This document shows, one piece after another, positions 63,461 to 64,000 of a stretch of DNA of 64,000 bases. The notes under the pieces were generated by a model. That model had not been told where the DNA came from and did no database searches. It saw only the letters and a list, made by a program, of their open reading frames with translations. The stretch comes from Pseudoalteromonas ostreae. GTDB lineage: Bacteria > Pseudomonadota > Gammaproteobacteria > Enterobacterales > Alteromonadaceae. The stretch is from NCBI RefSeq assembly GCF_018069805.1, contig NZ_JAGPYN010000002.1, forward strand, positions 62,001-126,000, read 5' to 3'. The position numbers and the translations under genes are program-made. Position 1 is the stretch's first letter; each line of letters starts with the position of its first letter.

Positions 63461-64000
63461 CAGATAAAGTACATTTAGGACACCGCGCCCGTAAACGTTT
63501 TGGGCAAAACTTTTTATGTGATGAGATGATCATCGATAAAATCGTCACCGCGATTGATCCTAAACCTGAAGATAATTTAGTTGAAATAGGTCCAGGTCTC
63601 GGTGCTATCACTGAACCGGTAAGTGAGCTAAGTGGCCACTTAACCGTTGTTGAGCTAGATAAAGATTTAGCTCAGCGCTTAACTGAGCACCCATTTTTAG
63701 GGCCTAAGCTTACTGTGCATCAAGGTGATGCGATGAAATTTGATTTTTCAAGTTTGATCAAAGCTGACCGCAACAAACTAAAAGTGTTTGGTAATTTACC
63801 GTACAATATTTCAACACCATTACTATTCCATTTATTCGAGTTTGCCGACAACATTGAGCATATGCATTTTATGCTACAAAAAGAAGTGGTAAAACGCATG
63901 GTAGCTGGACCTGGCAGTAAAACGTTTGGTCGCTTGAGTGTAATGACCCAGTATTACTGTAATGCCATGCCGGTTATTGAAGTACCACCAGAGTGTTTTA
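63457..64000 (+). CDS. rsmA: 16S rRNA dimethyladenosine transferase RsmA (KsgA), 3' end outside window
   Basis: The first 181 residues are present. [18 protein letters not shown] opens the protein. [14 protein letters not shown] is the AdoMet-binding motif I and [13 protein letters not shown] the catalytic motif IV. It dimethylates A1518 and A1519 of 16S rRNA. Its ATG overlaps the pdxA stop (ATGA). The gene runs past the right edge. Confidence 0.97.
   Translation, partial: MTDKVHLGHRARKRFGQNFLCDEMIIDKIVTAIDPKPEDNLVEIGPGLGAITEPVSELSGHLTVVELDKDLAQRLTEHPFLGPKLTVHQGDAMKFDFSSLIKADRNKLKVFGNLPYNISTPLLFHLFEFADNIEHMHFMLQKEVVKRMVAGPGSKTFGRLSVMTQYYCNAMPVIEVPPECF

Overview
The window is a contiguous piece of a Gammaproteobacterial chromosome with rather low GC. 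Protein sequences and gene order (lptD-surA-pdxA-rsmA, amgK-murU, djlA, mdh/argR divergent, rplU-rpmA-obg) point to Alteromonadales, most likely Pseudoalteromonas or a close relative. This assignment is inferred from recognised families, not from a search.

Layout. 1-3.3 kb: 3' part of dinB, a small membrane protein, a hotdog thioesterase, a Tas-type aldo/keto reductase and an FAH-family hydrolase. 3.4-9.0 kb: a leftward five-gene phosphorelay cluster (NtrC-type regulator, an isolated 69-residue DHp-like protein, a CHASE3 kinase, an Rcp1-type receiver protein, a REC-kinase-REC-REC hybrid). 9.1-15.4 kb: NUDIX, YgjV-like, Crp/Fnr-like, nitronate monooxygenase, aldehyde dehydrogenase, EEP-family protein and two tandem PPG-motif secreted proteins. 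15.8-22.5 kb: ABC-F ATPase, TonB-dependent receptor, and a VWA lipoprotein/ECF sigma/anti-sigma operon. 22.6-28 kb: a MITE-like element, an MFS carrier, an AraC regulator, small metabolic genes and a desaturase preceded by fifteen copies of a 7-bp repeat.

28.2-33.7 kb is accessory DNA. A metallo-beta-lactamase-fold gene and an alpha/beta hydrolase are organised like integron gene cassettes, separated by a VCR-like attC site of about 123 bp, with no integrase in the window. Nearby are an AraC-like fragment, cytochrome b561, a GNAT and a type II restriction-modification system (Eco29kI-like GIY-YIG nuclease plus C5-cytosine methyltransferase). A diverged 47-bp direct repeat brackets 28.2-31.8 kb.

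33.9-41.4 kb is a divergent efflux/two-component module: a MacAB-like adaptor-ATPase-permease operon with a good sigma-54 promoter, facing an NtrC-type activator and its kinase. 41.6-45.4 kb holds a LysE exporter, a small cytosolic protein and a large lipoprotein gene broken (or switched off) by one missing base in a G tract in its lipobox.

45.4-53.2 kb is housekeeping: DUF3581, DUF3718, folA, obg, rpmA, rplU, ispB, mdh, argR and a Dyp-type peroxidase. The 1.4-kb stretch at 53.2-54.6 kb that looks empty holds a decayed FbpC-type ABC ATPase 3' end and, on the + strand, a CsrB-family regulatory RNA of about 495 nt with about 23 GGA motifs, an intrinsic terminator and a candidate UvrY/GacA site upstream. 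54.6-64 kb is rluA, a DUF3530 protein, djlA, murU-amgK, and lptD-surA-pdxA-rsmA (rsmA runs off the right edge).
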